A stretch of DNA of 64,000 nucleotides from JBDXHU01 sp039989475 (GCA_039989475.1 JBDXHU010000002.1:186001-250000), one strand, 5' to 3'. Positions 1-9,194 are shown, counted from the first letter of the stretch. Notes: generated by a model not told the origin, from the sequence alone. Numbers and translations are program-made.

Positions 1-67
1 TGATATCTACCACACCGAGTACACCTTGTTTGGCCAGCTTGGCGATACGGTATTGCACGCAGTCTGA
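1..67 (+). CDS. 3' end of an unidentified gene (cut by the window edge)
   Basis: One frame is open from the first bases and ends at a TGA at 65-67, giving a C-terminal tail that ends ...GQLGDTVLHAV. The tail is too short to name a family. The gap of 30 bp to the ketosteroid isomerase gene, on the same strand, suggests the two genes are co-transcribed. The call rests only on the open frame and the spacing. Confidence 0.35.
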   Translation, partial: DIYHTEYTLFGQLGDTVLHAV

Positions 68-97
68 TAAGATTCAAAAAAAACAGGAGCACACACC

Positions 98-454
98 ATG
101 GAAGTCAGTGCCAAAATTGCCGTTGTTCAGCAGTATCTGGAGGCCTTTGATAAATCCGATATTGGTATTATCCGCGACATGTATGCCGACAATGCCACCG
201 TTGAGGACCCTGTCGGTACCGAGCCCTACGTCGGTATCGACGCCGTGTTGGGTTTCTACGAGACAGCGCTGCAGGCGGGGGCAAAACTGGAGTTAACGGG
301 CACGCCCAGGTGCACTGGAAATGCGGTGGCGTTTCCGTTCAAGGCGGTGATGGGGGACATGCACGTTGAGATCATTGACGTGTTCGAATTTGACGAGGCC
401 GGCAAGGTACTCAATATGAAAGCCTACTGGGGCCCGGAAAACACGGTTAGCTGA
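98..454 (+). CDS. ksi: Steroid delta-5-3-ketosteroid isomerase (SnoaL/NTF2-like fold)
   Basis: A 118-residue cytoplasmic enzyme expected to move the C5-C6 double bond of 3-oxo-delta5 steroids to C4-C5. It lines up along its whole length with the classical Comamonas/Pseudomonas enzyme as I remember it. The Tyr of VVQQY (Tyr13), the Asp of VEDPVG (Asp37) and the Asp of EIIDVF (Asp94) match the three catalytic residues, usually numbered Tyr14, Asp38 and Asp99. The signature TVEDPVGTEP is very close to the family version. Family length is about 125 residues, so the gene is full length. The ATG follows AGGAG by 8 bases. All catalytic residues are present, so true isomerase activity is likely rather than a generic SnoaL role. 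A steroid substrate remains an inference because no ring-cleavage genes are in view. Confidence 0.85.
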   Translation: MEVSAKIAVVQQYLEAFDKSDIGIIRDMYADNATVEDPVGTEPYVGIDAVLGFYETALQAGAKLELTGTPRCTGNAVAFPFKAVMGDMHVEIIDVFEFDEAGKVLNMKAYWGPENTVS

Positions 455-472
455 TTGCTCGAGCGATGAACG

Positions 473-826
473 ATGAACGAGACTAGCGAAACAAACGCCG
501 AAACCAATGCGACGGCGCAAGCCGCAGCAGGGACTGAGGCTGAGGCTCAGGTAAAGGTGGTCAGCTGCATCACCTGCGAGGGTCCGGTGGCCTCAACGGC
601 GAGCAAATGTTTTGCCTGCGGTAGCCCCTTGACCGGCAAGGAGTTTGTCTACATCTCTCGCCAGGCGGCGGCCCCTGATATCGGCGGTATGATCAAGTGG
701 TGGGCTATCTGGAGCGTGGTCGTGCTTGCCCTGGGTGGTTTTTCCTTTGGCATAGGCTCCTCCATCGGCTTCACCGCCGTGACCCTGGTTTACCTGGTGC
801 GTATTCTCAGGGCCTATTACCGTTAA
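473..826 (+). CDS. Small zinc-ribbon inner-membrane protein, unknown function
   Basis: A 117-residue protein with a low-complexity, Ala/Glu/Thr-rich first 28 residues. A four-cysteine zinc ribbon follows: CITC at 32-35 and CFAC at 46-49, both CxxC knuckles. Two hydrophobic stretches at about 74-90 and 93-110 then end in a basic tail. It begins 18 bp after the ketosteroid isomerase stop and may be co-transcribed with it. The zinc ribbon probably faces the cytoplasm. I recognise no named family and propose no role beyond a membrane-attached zinc-ribbon protein. An overlapping ATG at 466 is out of frame. Confidence 0.6.
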   Translation: MNETSETNAETNATAQAAAGTEAEAQVKVVSCITCEGPVASTASKCFACGSPLTGKEFVYISRQAAAPDIGGMIKWWAIWSVVVLALGGFSFGIGSSIGFTAVTLVYLVRILRAYYR

Positions 827-838
827 ATAAGCGATCGA

Positions 839-3800
839 CTAGTTTGTAGGTGGGCACACCAGGGGCGAGGCAGCCGCTGCCTGGTCCGTGCCGCATATAT
901 CTTTTCGAATCTCTGCCTGCGTTGACTGACACGGGTTGGCGCTGGCCAGAACCCGGTTAAACATACTCTCGCCGATTAAGGATATTCCTGCCGTCATAAA
1001 TGCGGCCCAGCCCCGTGCCACCAGGCCGGTTGTGTTGGTTACGATCTTGGGATCGCTGAAGGGCCCCTGCAGGCTGACGGTATTGGAAAAGGCATTGCCC
1101 ACGGAAATACCCACACCCTCCCGACTCCTGGACTGGAAGCGCACCTTTATCTGTTCATTTTCCATATCCGCCTCAATGCGCCCCAATAGGTTGGCAGTGT
1201 TTGTGCGTGCGGCGTAGCCATAAGGTGTGATGCCGACGCCATCCTTGAAGGTAAACAGGGTGACTGCGCAGTTCAATTGCGGCTGCTGTTTCTCAGCACC
1301 CGGTATCAGCCCGCGAAACAGACCGGTTGCGGCATCCGTGGTTAACAGGGTCAGGGCGCCGTAATCGAGCGGCCCTTTGCCGAACTCTATATAGGCCGTC
1401 CCATTGATGTTGGCTGCCAGTTCTGCCTCGCTGGTACCAGAACTGCTTACATTTATGACGCCGCTCCTGGGAAAGCCGCTTTTATCCGGCTTGGCATACA
1501 TATCCGTGAAAGTGGCGTCGATGCTGGCCATGGGCGGCGTCGCACTGGTCGTGTAAGCAGCGTCAATCTCGCTGGAACCGCCGTTGAAGTAGTCGGCTTT
1601 CAATTTCATGCTGAGGTCGCCACCCTTTAGTGTGGCACTGGCATGCACCTGGCGCCCCACTAATTCCCTGGTGCTTATCTCGTCTATGTCGGCGATCAGG
1701 CTGCCCCTGTAGCCCCGGAACAGCTCCAGATCCAGTTGCTCTGCGCTGAACAATCGCTGGCCTTCCTCGGCGTCATCGCCGCCAGTGACCAGCCTGGCTG
1801 GCGCTCTGAACAGGCTCACGACCACCTTCGAGGTGGCGCGAGTCGCGCTTGAGATCATACCGCCGCTCTTGTCAGCGGGGCTTGCTTGCGCGTCCTTATC
1901 AGTTTCCTCCCAGGGCAGCAGGTTTAAACGTGAGCCCGACAGCTGTAAATCAATTTGGGTCGGCGTGGCGCGCTGGTAGCGAAGTTTGCCCTTGATGTCG
2001 CTGCCTTGCCAGACCAGGGATTTCAAGTCGGCCTCTACACCATTGCTGATACGCTGCAGATCCAGTTCTATGCTGTCGTTAGCTCTTGCACCTGTGGTCC
2101 CGGCTTTGCTGGCCAGGCGGACACTGCCACCTATATTCGCGATGATATCCGCGAAACTGGCACCCTCACCGTTGAGTGAAAACTTGCCCTGCAGTGTCGC
2201 CTGGAGTTTCTCCTTATCGTCTGGCAGAAAATCTCCGAGACTCAGGGCGCTAACTTCACCGGATGCATGCAGTGTGGCTTGATCGCCGCGCCACTTGAGG
2301 CCGGCTTTGCTGCGGATACCAGTACCATCATAGCCAAAATCCAGTTTCTCCAGGGTGAAGCTGTCGAGACCGGAGGAAAGGGTAAGAATCACCTGGTCCA
2401 GCTGTTCATCGAGCCAGCGCAGGGTTTTGGCGGCAAAGGTGACCTCAACAGGCCCCAGCTCACGCAGCAACTGCAGCAGGTTGTCCTGGTCGGCTGTGTC
2501 CGCGGATGTTGGTAGCCAGTCCAGCAACTGGTCGATGTCGAAACGCTCCGAATTGAAAGCCGCGACTAACCAGGGTGAGCGACCGGCGACCAGGGAGACT
2601 GTACCGGTGAGGTTCTGCTGTATGGAATCGACCTTGAGTTGTTCAAGCTTGACGCCCGTGATCCGATCTTTATCAATGACCAGGCTGGATACGCCAGCGA
2701 TGCGCAGGGTTTCCTCAGGGCCGGATTGTCGCGCCCAATTTGCATCAGTGCGAAGTTCCAGGCTGACATCGGCGTCACCGCGCATGGATTTGAACATGCT
2801 CTGGGCATCGTCGCCCTGACTGTTGAACACCATTGAGCCGGTGGCGCGGCTGTCGAATACCCTGAGTTCCTGCTCAAACAGGGCGCCCAGGTTTGCTGAC
2901 TCCAGATCGATTCGAAGATGGGCCTTCGCGGCCTGATTATCCGGGGCATCAACATCGAGTTGTAACTTGATCTTGCCTTTGCTGTGGCCGTCAATCCTGG
3001 CCACGAGCGTGCCCCGGCCCGGTTTGCGTTGTAAGTTAATTTCGGCCGCAGCCAGACTTATTCCGGTCAGCTCCAGTCCTTGCACCCGGCTCTGCCAGTT
3101 GATTTCAACACCTGGGAGTGCAGTCAGGAACACCGGGATTTCGAAGCCGGGGCGAGCGGCAGGCTCGTCTTCATCAGTCAGGAATTTAAGGTCAACGTTG
3201 TTACCCTGGAGGTCAACCGTCAACAAGCGCTCCTTGCCACCGGAAAACCCGACAGTACCTGTGAGCTGCGACTTGCCAAGCCGCAGTGCAATTCCCTGTA
3301 ATTCCAGGGTGTCGTCCTTGTTATCCAGTGAGGCACTTAATTCGACGGGAGTTACTACCTGCCCGTGGTGGGCGCCCTTGAGTTGCAGGTCGCCGGTAAG
3401 CGAGTCCAGCAGGGCGCCGAGGCTGGTGCCGTTGCCGCCCAGTTGCAGATGGCCAGCCTGCCAATACCATTTTGCGCCAACGTAGTGCGCGGCAAGGCTT
3501 GCATCTTTATCGCGGGCGTGAATGTCAGCATCCAGTTGCACCCCCCAGTCTCCATCCCGGCTGTTGAGCGAGCCGCTTGCATTGAGCGAACCGCTGGGGC
3601 CTTCCGCTCGCAGGGAATCGATTGTCAGCTTTTGCCCGGCGAGACTGAATCCGATTGTATTGTCGTGGGTTGATTCGTTGCCGATGCGGATCTCATCGAT
3701 CGCCAGCTGGCCCTGGTGCGAGGGCAGGTCCAGGTCCGCCAGGTTTGTCGCCAGGTCTGCCTCGAGGTCATTGCTGGCTGAGGGATTATCGTCGAATAAA

Positions 3801-4609
3801 AACTGCAGGAAATTGAAAAGAGCGCCGGGCCGTAACTGCTTGACCTGTGTCTTTGACTTGTCCGGCCACGCCCAGCTGTCACTGCCTGTGGTCGTAAAGC
3901 TGGTCTCAATGCCGGCGATCTTGCCTTGTCCCTGCAACTGGTAGGCGACCTGATTGGCCCTGGCGAGGGTAAGCTGCATGTCACTTTCCGCAACCGTTTT
4001 GTCGTCGGTCTGCAGCTGCAGCCTGGCAGAGACCTGCTTCAGGCCGAGCAGGTCAGACAGGGACTTAATGCGGGTACTGATAGTCAGCTTGCCACCGGGG
4101 CGGGATTCCTGCCAGGCCAGGCTTGCAGAGCCGCCGAAGTGACGACGCCAGCTTGCTGTGGTAATTGGCCAGTTGCTGCCATCGGCTCTGATATAGCGGC
4201 CGGTGGTTACTGTGAGTGTGTTGGGTAGCCACTGGTCAAGGAAGTAGTAGTCGCTGGGCCAGGGGTTGTCATTGCTGGGCCAGCTGGCGATTTTTACCGA
4301 CAAATCCTCACCGCTGGCCTGGGCCAGCCGCACTTTGCCGCGAAGCAAGTCAGTCCAATTGAGGCCAACCATGACATTGGTGGCGACAATGGCGGGATCG
4401 TTCGCGGCGCCCATAAGCAGTCGAGTCGTGCGTACCTTGAGCCCTAGCAGGTCGGCCTTGACTGGCTCAAGGGTAACCGGCAAGCCGAGTTCGCGGCTTA
4501 ACAGCGGGGCAAGTTCCCGATCAAGAATGTTTTCTGCAATACGATCAGCGCCGGCAGCCAACAAGGCGATCAGGGCGATGAGGATAAGGATGATAATAGG
4601 GCGTTTCAG
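839..4609 (-). CDS. Giant AsmA-like envelope protein, probable CTG start
   Basis: A protein of about 1,256 residues made of repeated beta-rich AsmA-type segments (LxLxG, LDLQLSGSRL and similar) that ends in a conserved AsmA-like C-terminal region (GALTLLTTDA... VSLQGPFSDPKIV). AsmA-like proteins such as TamB, YhdP and YdbH are inner-membrane-anchored, periplasm-spanning proteins linked to lipid transport to the outer membrane. An in-frame TTG lies at 4564, but this would cut the membrane anchor in half. Reading upstream to the in-frame TAG adds a hydrophobic anchor (KRPIIILILIALIALLAAG) with no ATG, GTG or TTG before it. A CTG at 4609 sits 8 bases after GAGG, so I place the start there. It is monocistronic and lies tail to tail with the gene ending at 826. 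The family call is firm; the start is an inference. Confidence 0.75.
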   Translation of the reverse strand: MKRPIIILILIALIALLAAGADRIAENILDRELAPLLSRELGLPVTLEPVKADLLGLKVRTTRLLMGAANDPAIVATNVMVGLNWTDLLRGKVRLAQASGEDLSVKIASWPSNDNPWPSDYYFLDQWLPNTLTVTTGRYIRADGSNWPITTASWRRHFGGSASLAWQESRPGGKLTISTRIKSLSDLLGLKQVSARLQLQTDDKTVAESDMQLTLARANQVAYQLQGQGKIAGIETSFTTTGSDSWAWPDKSKTQVKQLRPGALFNFLQFLFDDNPSASNDLEADLATNLADLDLPSHQGQLAIDEIRIGNESTHDNTIGFSLAGQKLTIDSLRAEGPSGSLNASGSLNSRDGDWGVQLDADIHARDKDASLAAHYVGAKWYWQAGHLQLGGNGTSLGALLDSLTGDLQLKGAHHGQVVTPVELSASLDNKDDTLELQGIALRLGKSQLTGTVGFSGGKERLLTVDLQGNNVDLKFLTDEDEPAARPGFEIPVFLTALPGVEINWQSRVQGLELTGISLAAAEINLQRKPGRGTLVARIDGHSKGKIKLQLDVDAPDNQAAKAHLRIDLESANLGALFEQELRVFDSRATGSMVFNSQGDDAQSMFKSMRGDADVSLELRTDANWARQSGPEETLRIAGVSSLVIDKDRITGVKLEQLKVDSIQQNLTGTVSLVAGRSPWLVAAFNSERFDIDQLLDWLPTSADTADQDNLLQLLRELGPVEVTFAAKTLRWLDEQLDQVILTLSSGLDSFTLEKLDFGYDGTGIRSKAGLKWRGDQATLHASGEVSALSLGDFLPDDKEKLQATLQGKFSLNGEGASFADIIANIGGSVRLASKAGTTGARANDSIELDLQRISNGVEADLKSLVWQGSDIKGKLRYQRATPTQIDLQLSGSRLNLLPWEETDKDAQASPADKSGGMISSATRATSKVVVSLFRAPARLVTGGDDAEEGQRLFSAEQLDLELFRGYRGSLIADIDEISTRELVGRQVHASATLKGGDLSMKLKADYFNGGSSEIDAAYTTSATPPMASIDATFTDMYAKPDKSGFPRSGVINVSSSGTSEAELAANINGTAYIEFGKGPLDYGALTLLTTDAATGLFRGLIPGAEKQQPQLNCAVTLFTFKDGVGITPYGYAARTNTANLLGRIEADMENEQIKVRFQSRSREGVGISVGNAFSNTVSLQGPFSDPKIVTNTTGLVARGWAAFMTAGISLIGESMFNRVLASANPCQSTQAEIRKDICGTDQAAAASPLVCPPTN

Positions 4610-4736
4610 TGTTCTGGCCTCAGTTATGGCGAGCTACAGTGCGATATGGCGACGGTCGCGCATCTTAACAACAGTGCCCGGGCGAAGCCACGTTTTTGCT
4701 TTGGTGAAGCCCGGCTTGTATAAAGTTTGGCCTGGA

Positions 4737-5819
4737 TCAGCCGTGGGACTCCCTGGGCACCCGGTTGTGCAAACGCGTCATGATCTCGTAGCCGATAGTC
4801 TCGGCGTGCAGCGCAACTTCATTGGCGCTGAGGTCTTCCCCCCACAACACCACCTCGTCGCCAATTTTGACACCGGGAATGTCAGTTATATCCACGGTGA
4901 TCATGTCCATGGAAACACGGCCTACCAACTGGGCGCGCTCCTGGTTGATTAACACCGGGGTACTGCTCTCCGCGTGTCTGGGATAGCCGTCCCCGTAGCC
5001 TACCGGAACCGTGGCAATGATGCTGGGCCGTTGCGCGGTCCAGGCATTGGCATAGCCGACCGATTCGCCAGTGGCAACTGTGCGCACGGCCATGACTTCT
5101 GAGCGAAAGGTCATGACAGCCTGCAGCTTGTCGGCTTCGGGATGCGGCGTGGAGAAGGGCGACTGCCCGTAGAGCATAAAGCCCGGCCTGTTCCATTCCG
5201 CACGAGCCTCGGGCCAGGCCAGCAGTCCAGGTGAATTGGCCAGACTACAGGGTGCATCGATAGCATGGGTGTATTGGCGGAATTGCGCTATCTGCCTGGC
5301 AGTATAGTCCTTGTCCAGGTCATCGGCGCTGGCAAAGTGGGTTGCCATGACGATGTCATTACTCACCTGGGGGCAGTCTAGCAGTTGCTGATGCAACTCT
5401 GGCGCCCGGTTGGGTTCGAAGCCGAGTCGGTGCATGCCGGTGTCCAGCTTTATCCAGCAGCCGACAGCGCTGGACAAGCGGGCTTGTTCCAGCGCCTGCA
5501 ACTGGTACTCGTTTTGTATCATCAGCCAAAAACCCCTGGCGGCGGCCAGTTCCAGTTCCTCGTCACTGAAAAAACCTTCCAGCAGCAGGATCGAGCAATT
5601 TACATCGGCGTCCCTGAGCTCAATGGCCTCTTCAATACAGGCCACTCCCAGCGCCGGCGCCAGGGGTTCCAGCGCTTTGGCGACGGTAATCGCACCGTGG
5701 CCGTAAGCATTGGCCTTGACGATAGGCATGGCCCGGCCATTTCCCGATAGCGCCTGCGCCAGGCGGTAATTGTGACGCAGGGCATCGAGATTGATCAGGG
5801 CGCGGGTAGGTCTGGACAT
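4737..5819 (-). CDS. alr: Alanine racemase (PLP-dependent)
   Basis: A 360-residue fold-type III PLP enzyme that interconverts L- and D-alanine in the cytoplasm. The PLP lysine is Lys35 in IVKANAYGHG. The C-terminal beta domain carries VPVGYGDGYPR and GRVSMDMITVD, where the family places residues of the opposite active site. Length is normal. The frame stays open 44 codons upstream, but the ATG at 5819 matches the family N-terminus (RALINLDALRHNY). It shares its A with the TGA of the transaminase gene (TGATG), a sign of translational coupling. As the last gene of a D-amino-acid operon it may serve catabolism of D-Ala as well as cell-wall supply. Confidence 0.93.
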   Translation of the reverse strand: MSRPTRALINLDALRHNYRLAQALSGNGRAMPIVKANAYGHGAITVAKALEPLAPALGVACIEEAIELRDADVNCSILLLEGFFSDEELELAAARGFWLMIQNEYQLQALEQARLSSAVGCWIKLDTGMHRLGFEPNRAPELHQQLLDCPQVSNDIVMATHFASADDLDKDYTARQIAQFRQYTHAIDAPCSLANSPGLLAWPEARAEWNRPGFMLYGQSPFSTPHPEADKLQAVMTFRSEVMAVRTVATGESVGYANAWTAQRPSIIATVPVGYGDGYPRHAESSTPVLINQERAQLVGRVSMDMITVDITDIPGVKIGDEVVLWGEDLSANEVALHAETIGYEIMTRLHNRVPRESHG

Positions 5820-6676
5820 CAGTAGTCGTACTTGAATTCCGAGAACAGGGACTGGGCTCGCTCCCAGACATCGCCCACGGCGCCATCCCCGACTGGTTCC
5901 CCATCGACCATGATGACCGGGGCAATCTCCTTGGTGGAGCTGGAAATCCATACCTCGTCGGCGTTACGCAGCTCATCGAGGCTGACATCGCGCTCTTCAA
6001 TGGTGATGCTGCCCTCCGCACGCAGGATCTCGATCAGCAGCAGGCGGGTAATGCCCGGTAATATCTGGTGGTCGGTTTCGGGGGTTGCGACCACGCCGTC
6101 TTTGACGACGAATACATTGCAGGCCGAGGCCTCGGTCAGTTCGCCGTTCTCGTTATAGAGGATGGTCTCATTGTTGCCTCCCTGGTAGCCCTGGTTGAAG
6201 TGCATGACATTACCTAGCAGGGCGGTGGACTTTATGTTGCAGCGCTTCCAGCGCATGTCCTGGGTGGTGGTTACCGTGTAGGTCTTGGTGGTGCTCTTGT
6301 CGGCCACCGGTGAGGGCGGAACATCAAAGGTGAAGGCAAACAGGGTAGGCGCAACATCCTCCGGGTAGGCATGAAAGCGGCGTGTGTCGGCACCGCGGCT
6401 GACATGCAAATAGATTCCCAGGTCACCGCCGCCATTGCGCGCGATCAGTTCCTCGCAGACCTCGCGCCATTGCTCCTCGCCCCACTCCAATTCTATGCCG
6501 ATGGCGGCGAGGCCGTCCTTCATGCGGTCGATATGGGGCGCAAACCCGACCATACGGCCCGCGTAGGAGGGGATGACTTCATAGATGCCATCACCGAACA
6601 GGAAGCCGCGATCCATGGGGGATATCCTGGCATCCTCCATGGCCATGTAATCACCGTCGAGATACACAATGCTCAT
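5819..6676 (-). CDS. dat: D-amino-acid (D-alanine) transaminase, class IV aminotransferase
   Basis: A 285-residue fold-type IV PLP enzyme expected to catalyse D-Ala + 2-oxoglutarate to pyruvate + D-Glu and to accept other D-amino acids. The opening YLDGDYMAMEDARISPMDRG and the block FLFGDGIYEVIPSY are typical of Dat/IlvE/PabC proteins. The PLP lysine is Lys149 in CNIKSTALLGNV. The later block LTEASACNVFVV binds the cofactor phosphate in this family, and LPGITRLLLIE follows. Context decides between a D-amino-acid and a branched-chain enzyme: it is translationally coupled to alanine racemase downstream and overlaps the DUF4392 gene upstream by 4 bp. A direct assay would settle its substrate range. 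Confidence 0.85.
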   Translation of the reverse strand: MSIVYLDGDYMAMEDARISPMDRGFLFGDGIYEVIPSYAGRMVGFAPHIDRMKDGLAAIGIELEWGEEQWREVCEELIARNGGGDLGIYLHVSRGADTRRFHAYPEDVAPTLFAFTFDVPPSPVADKSTTKTYTVTTTQDMRWKRCNIKSTALLGNVMHFNQGYQGGNNETILYNENGELTEASACNVFVVKDGVVATPETDHQILPGITRLLLIEILRAEGSITIEERDVSLDELRNADEVWISSSTKEIAPVIMVDGEPVGDGAVGDVWERAQSLFSEFKYDY

Positions 6677-7581
6677 TTAGATTCTCCGAAACCTGTCAGT
6701 TCACGCAGGGCATGGATAACGCTTTCGCCTTCGCTGGCGGGCAGCCCGTCTTCAGTAAGTGTATTTTCCCGCGTAACGCCATCGACGCTGCCGCGTTGGG
6801 AAAGATAATCCAATATTTCGACCGGCGAGATTCTCCCAAGCAGGTCTTCACCGCGCCAATACCCAATAATAGCTATTAATCCGTAGGCGCCCCAGTTGGA
6901 TACGTCGGCGACCAGCAGTTCATCGCAGCCCGTTGTGGCAGGCACAATATCCAGCTCTTCGATGATCTCGCGAACATTACCCATGCCAATCTCGTTGCCG
7001 CCGTCGCCTATGGCAATGGTCGGGCACTCGGCCAGGCTGAGGAAATAGTCGAAGCAGGCGCAGCGCCCGGTAATATCCTCACCGCGCATATTGAAGTAAC
7101 GACCCTCTGCTGACAGTCCCGGGCGCTCGATACTGATCACCACCGTCGGTGCCAGCACCTCCAGGGCGGCACGGGTGCTCACTTCCGGGTCGCCGCTGCG
7201 ACGTCCGTTGACAAAGCGCACCGGCGACAGGTTGCCGCTGCCGTTACGAACCGTGCTGTCTCCCACAGCAATATCGTGCACCCGGTAGTCCTCGGCCAGG
7301 GTTTTCGACAGGGGTGTACCGCAGACAATCACCGGCTCCGCACCCAGGTACTCCAGGCATTGGTACAGGGCCACTGCACCAACCGGCCCATCGGTTTCAT
7401 AGGTTTCGTTAACCGGGAAGCCGGTGCCAATGAGCACCGTGCCGCGGATATCCCGCAGCTGTCGGGCCGCGCGCAGGAAATAACCGGGCTCAAGGGCGGC
7501 CTGTACGGTAGCCATGCCGCGTGGGTTGCGGCTGACCAGCAGGTCTTCAATTGCCTGGCTCAGCAGCTGCTCATTCATCAA
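6673..7581 (-). CDS. DUF4392 protein, C-terminal-half homologue of D-glutamate cyclase (DGLUCY)
   Basis: A 302-residue cytoplasmic protein of the DUF4392 family. Motifs visible include LIGTGFPV near the start, an ETDGPVGA segment, and a central AIGDGGNEIGMGNV that looks like a phosphate or carboxylate-binding turn. In animals DUF4392 forms the C-terminal half of mitochondrial D-glutamate cyclase, which converts D-glutamate to 5-oxo-D-proline. The N-terminal half of that protein (DUF1445) is encoded in this same operon at 9940-10734. The gene overlaps pxpC by 11 bp and the transaminase by 4 bp. The family call is strong; which half carries catalysis, and whether the two proteins form a complex, is inference. 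Confidence 0.82.
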   Translation of the reverse strand: MMNEQLLSQAIEDLLVSRNPRGMATVQAALEPGYFLRAARQLRDIRGTVLIGTGFPVNETYETDGPVGAVALYQCLEYLGAEPVIVCGTPLSKTLAEDYRVHDIAVGDSTVRNGSGNLSPVRFVNGRRSGDPEVSTRAALEVLAPTVVISIERPGLSAEGRYFNMRGEDITGRCACFDYFLSLAECPTIAIGDGGNEIGMGNVREIIEELDIVPATTGCDELLVADVSNWGAYGLIAIIGYWRGEDLLGRISPVEILDYLSQRGSVDGVTRENTLTEDGLPASEGESVIHALRELTGFGESK

Positions 7582-8512
7582 TCGGTACCGGTTGCATGCG
7601 CTGAAACAGGCTGTGAGCCAGGTGAAAAATATTGTCGGCGGCGTAGGGGGTAATCGGTTCGAAGCGCACAGTCGCCCCTGGCATTAACTGGCCCAGTTTG
7701 GCGGTATCCATCGACAGGGCGGCGCCAATCTTGGGATAGCCGCCGATGGTTTGTCGGTCCTGAAGCAGAACAATGGGCTGCCCGTCCGCCGGAATCTGGA
7801 TGGCCCCCATGCAAATGCCCTCGGACAGGATGCCGTCAATATTGCATTCAATTTTCGGGCCCTCCAGGCGATAACCCATGCGGTCGGCGCGATCAGTCAC
7901 CTGGTAGACACCCGAGAAAAAACGTCGCTGCTGTAAACGGCTGAACTGATGCTGCTGATAGCCGGGGATAACCCGCACGGTAATATCGCTACTGTATTCA
8001 GTTGCCATGTCCTGTGGCATATCCAGGCAGTGATGTTCATGGCTGCCCCGGGCGGGTAGCTCGTCGCCACTATCGAGCTTGCCGCCATTGAGGCCACCTA
8101 TGCCCTCGCGCAGGACCGTGGCGCTGCTGCCAAACTGGGTGCTAACGTCAAAGCCTCCATGCACGGCCAGGTAGCTGCGGCAAAATTGTTTGGCATTACC
8201 AAGGCTAATACGATCGCCAGCCTCCACTTTGTGACTGCGCCAGCCGGCTTTCTCTTCGCCATTGATTGCCATGGTCTGGTCTCCACCAGTGACTGCCACA
8301 AGGCTGTTTACCCGGGCCTCCAGCTCGAGGCCACCAAAGCTGGCCTCGATGGCGGTAAGCCCGGTCGGATTGTGCACAAGTCGATTGGCCCAGGCCATGG
8401 CCATTGGGTCCAGTGGGCCGCCATTGGTTAAACCGATGCGGTGTCGGCCAAAACGGCCCTCATCCTGTAGCAGGCTTAGCATGCCGGGCTGGATAACCCT
8501 GAAGCCGCTCAC
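7571..8512 (-). CDS. pxpC: 5-oxoprolinase subunit C (KipA/biotin-dependent carboxylase-like fold)
   Basis: A 313-residue subunit of the prokaryotic ATP-dependent 5-oxoprolinase PxpABC, which opens 5-oxo-L-proline to L-glutamate. The N-terminus VIQPGMLSLLQDEGRFG and the block IGLTNGGPLDPMAMAWANRLV are the family signature. IVLLQDRQTIGGYPKIG near the C-terminus is also diagnostic. Length fits the family. It overlaps pxpB by 4 bp and the following DUF4392 gene by 11 bp, so all are likely translated from one message. In Bacillus the homologue is called KipA, but the pairing with pxpA and pxpB here favours the oxoprolinase role. Confidence 0.92.
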   Translation of the reverse strand: MSGFRVIQPGMLSLLQDEGRFGRHRIGLTNGGPLDPMAMAWANRLVHNPTGLTAIEASFGGLELEARVNSLVAVTGGDQTMAINGEEKAGWRSHKVEAGDRISLGNAKQFCRSYLAVHGGFDVSTQFGSSATVLREGIGGLNGGKLDSGDELPARGSHEHHCLDMPQDMATEYSSDITVRVIPGYQQHQFSRLQQRRFFSGVYQVTDRADRMGYRLEGPKIECNIDGILSEGICMGAIQIPADGQPIVLLQDRQTIGGYPKIGAALSMDTAKLGQLMPGATVRFEPITPYAADNIFHLAHSLFQRMQPVPIDE

Positions 8513-9186
8513 AGCTCCCCACCCAGTGCCAGGTATTGCTGGCGGTCAATGGCTTCGAAGCGGACGCGATCGCCGACACTGACCGGCATGCTTGGTTCGG
8601 CAGCCGCATCAAACATGCGGGTGGGGCACAGGCCAATCAGGTTCCAGCCGCCCGGCGAAGGGGCGGGGTAGACAGCTGTTTGCCTGTCGGCGATGGCAAT
8701 AGCGCCGCGTGGGACCTTTTGCCGCGGTGTACTCAGTCTTGGGGCAGCTATACGCGGGTCGACCTGGCCCAGGTAGGCAAAGCCGGGTGCAAAGCCGATG
8801 GCGTACACGCGGTATTCTGTGCTGCTGTGGATATTGATGACCTCCTCGACGCTGAGCCCGGCGTCGCTTGCCAGGGTTTCCAGGTCAGGGCCTGATTCCG
8901 GGTCATACCAGGCTGGCAGGACAATCAGATTGCCGGTGGTGTCATCATCGGCGCTAATTTGATCCAGTGCCTGGTGGATGCGGCTCTGTACCGACAGGTG
9001 ATCGGTCTGCAGCAACCGGTAAATCACCAATATCGAGGCATAGGAGGGAACCAGGTCGACCAGGTCATCGCCGATCGCTATTTCAATTGCCGCGCAGGCA
9101 GCTTGTACTTTTGCCGAGGTCTGTGGGTCGGCGTCTTCGCCCAGATAGACAATCAGGGCATCCTCGCCCGCGCTGTGAATTTGCAT
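8509..9186 (-). CDS. pxpB: 5-oxoprolinase subunit B (KipI family)
   Basis: A 225-residue KipI-family protein that partners PxpC in 5-oxoproline hydrolysis. Recognisable blocks are GEDALIVYLG at the N-terminus, the central VINIHSSTEYRVYAIGFAPG, and the proline/glycine-rich LSTPRQKVPRGAIAIADRQT followed by YPAPSPGGWNLIG, which is highly conserved in the family. It lies 8 bp after pxpA and overlaps pxpC by 4 bp. The Bacillus homologue was first described as a histidine-kinase inhibitor, but no sporulation kinase exists in this context, so the metabolic role is preferred. Confidence 0.92.
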   Translation of the reverse strand: MQIHSAGEDALIVYLGEDADPQTSAKVQAACAAIEIAIGDDLVDLVPSYASILVIYRLLQTDHLSVQSRIHQALDQISADDDTTGNLIVLPAWYDPESGPDLETLASDAGLSVEEVINIHSSTEYRVYAIGFAPGFAYLGQVDPRIAAPRLSTPRQKVPRGAIAIADRQTAVYPAPSPGGWNLIGLCPTRMFDAAAEPSMPVSVGDRVRFEAIDRQQYLALGGEL

Positions 9187-9194
9187 GCGGGTGC

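Noticed and set aside
2355..2819. Several long plus-strand frames inside the AsmA-like gene
   Set aside because: They are antisense shadows of a gene with strong family motifs; none has a family signature or a ribosome site.
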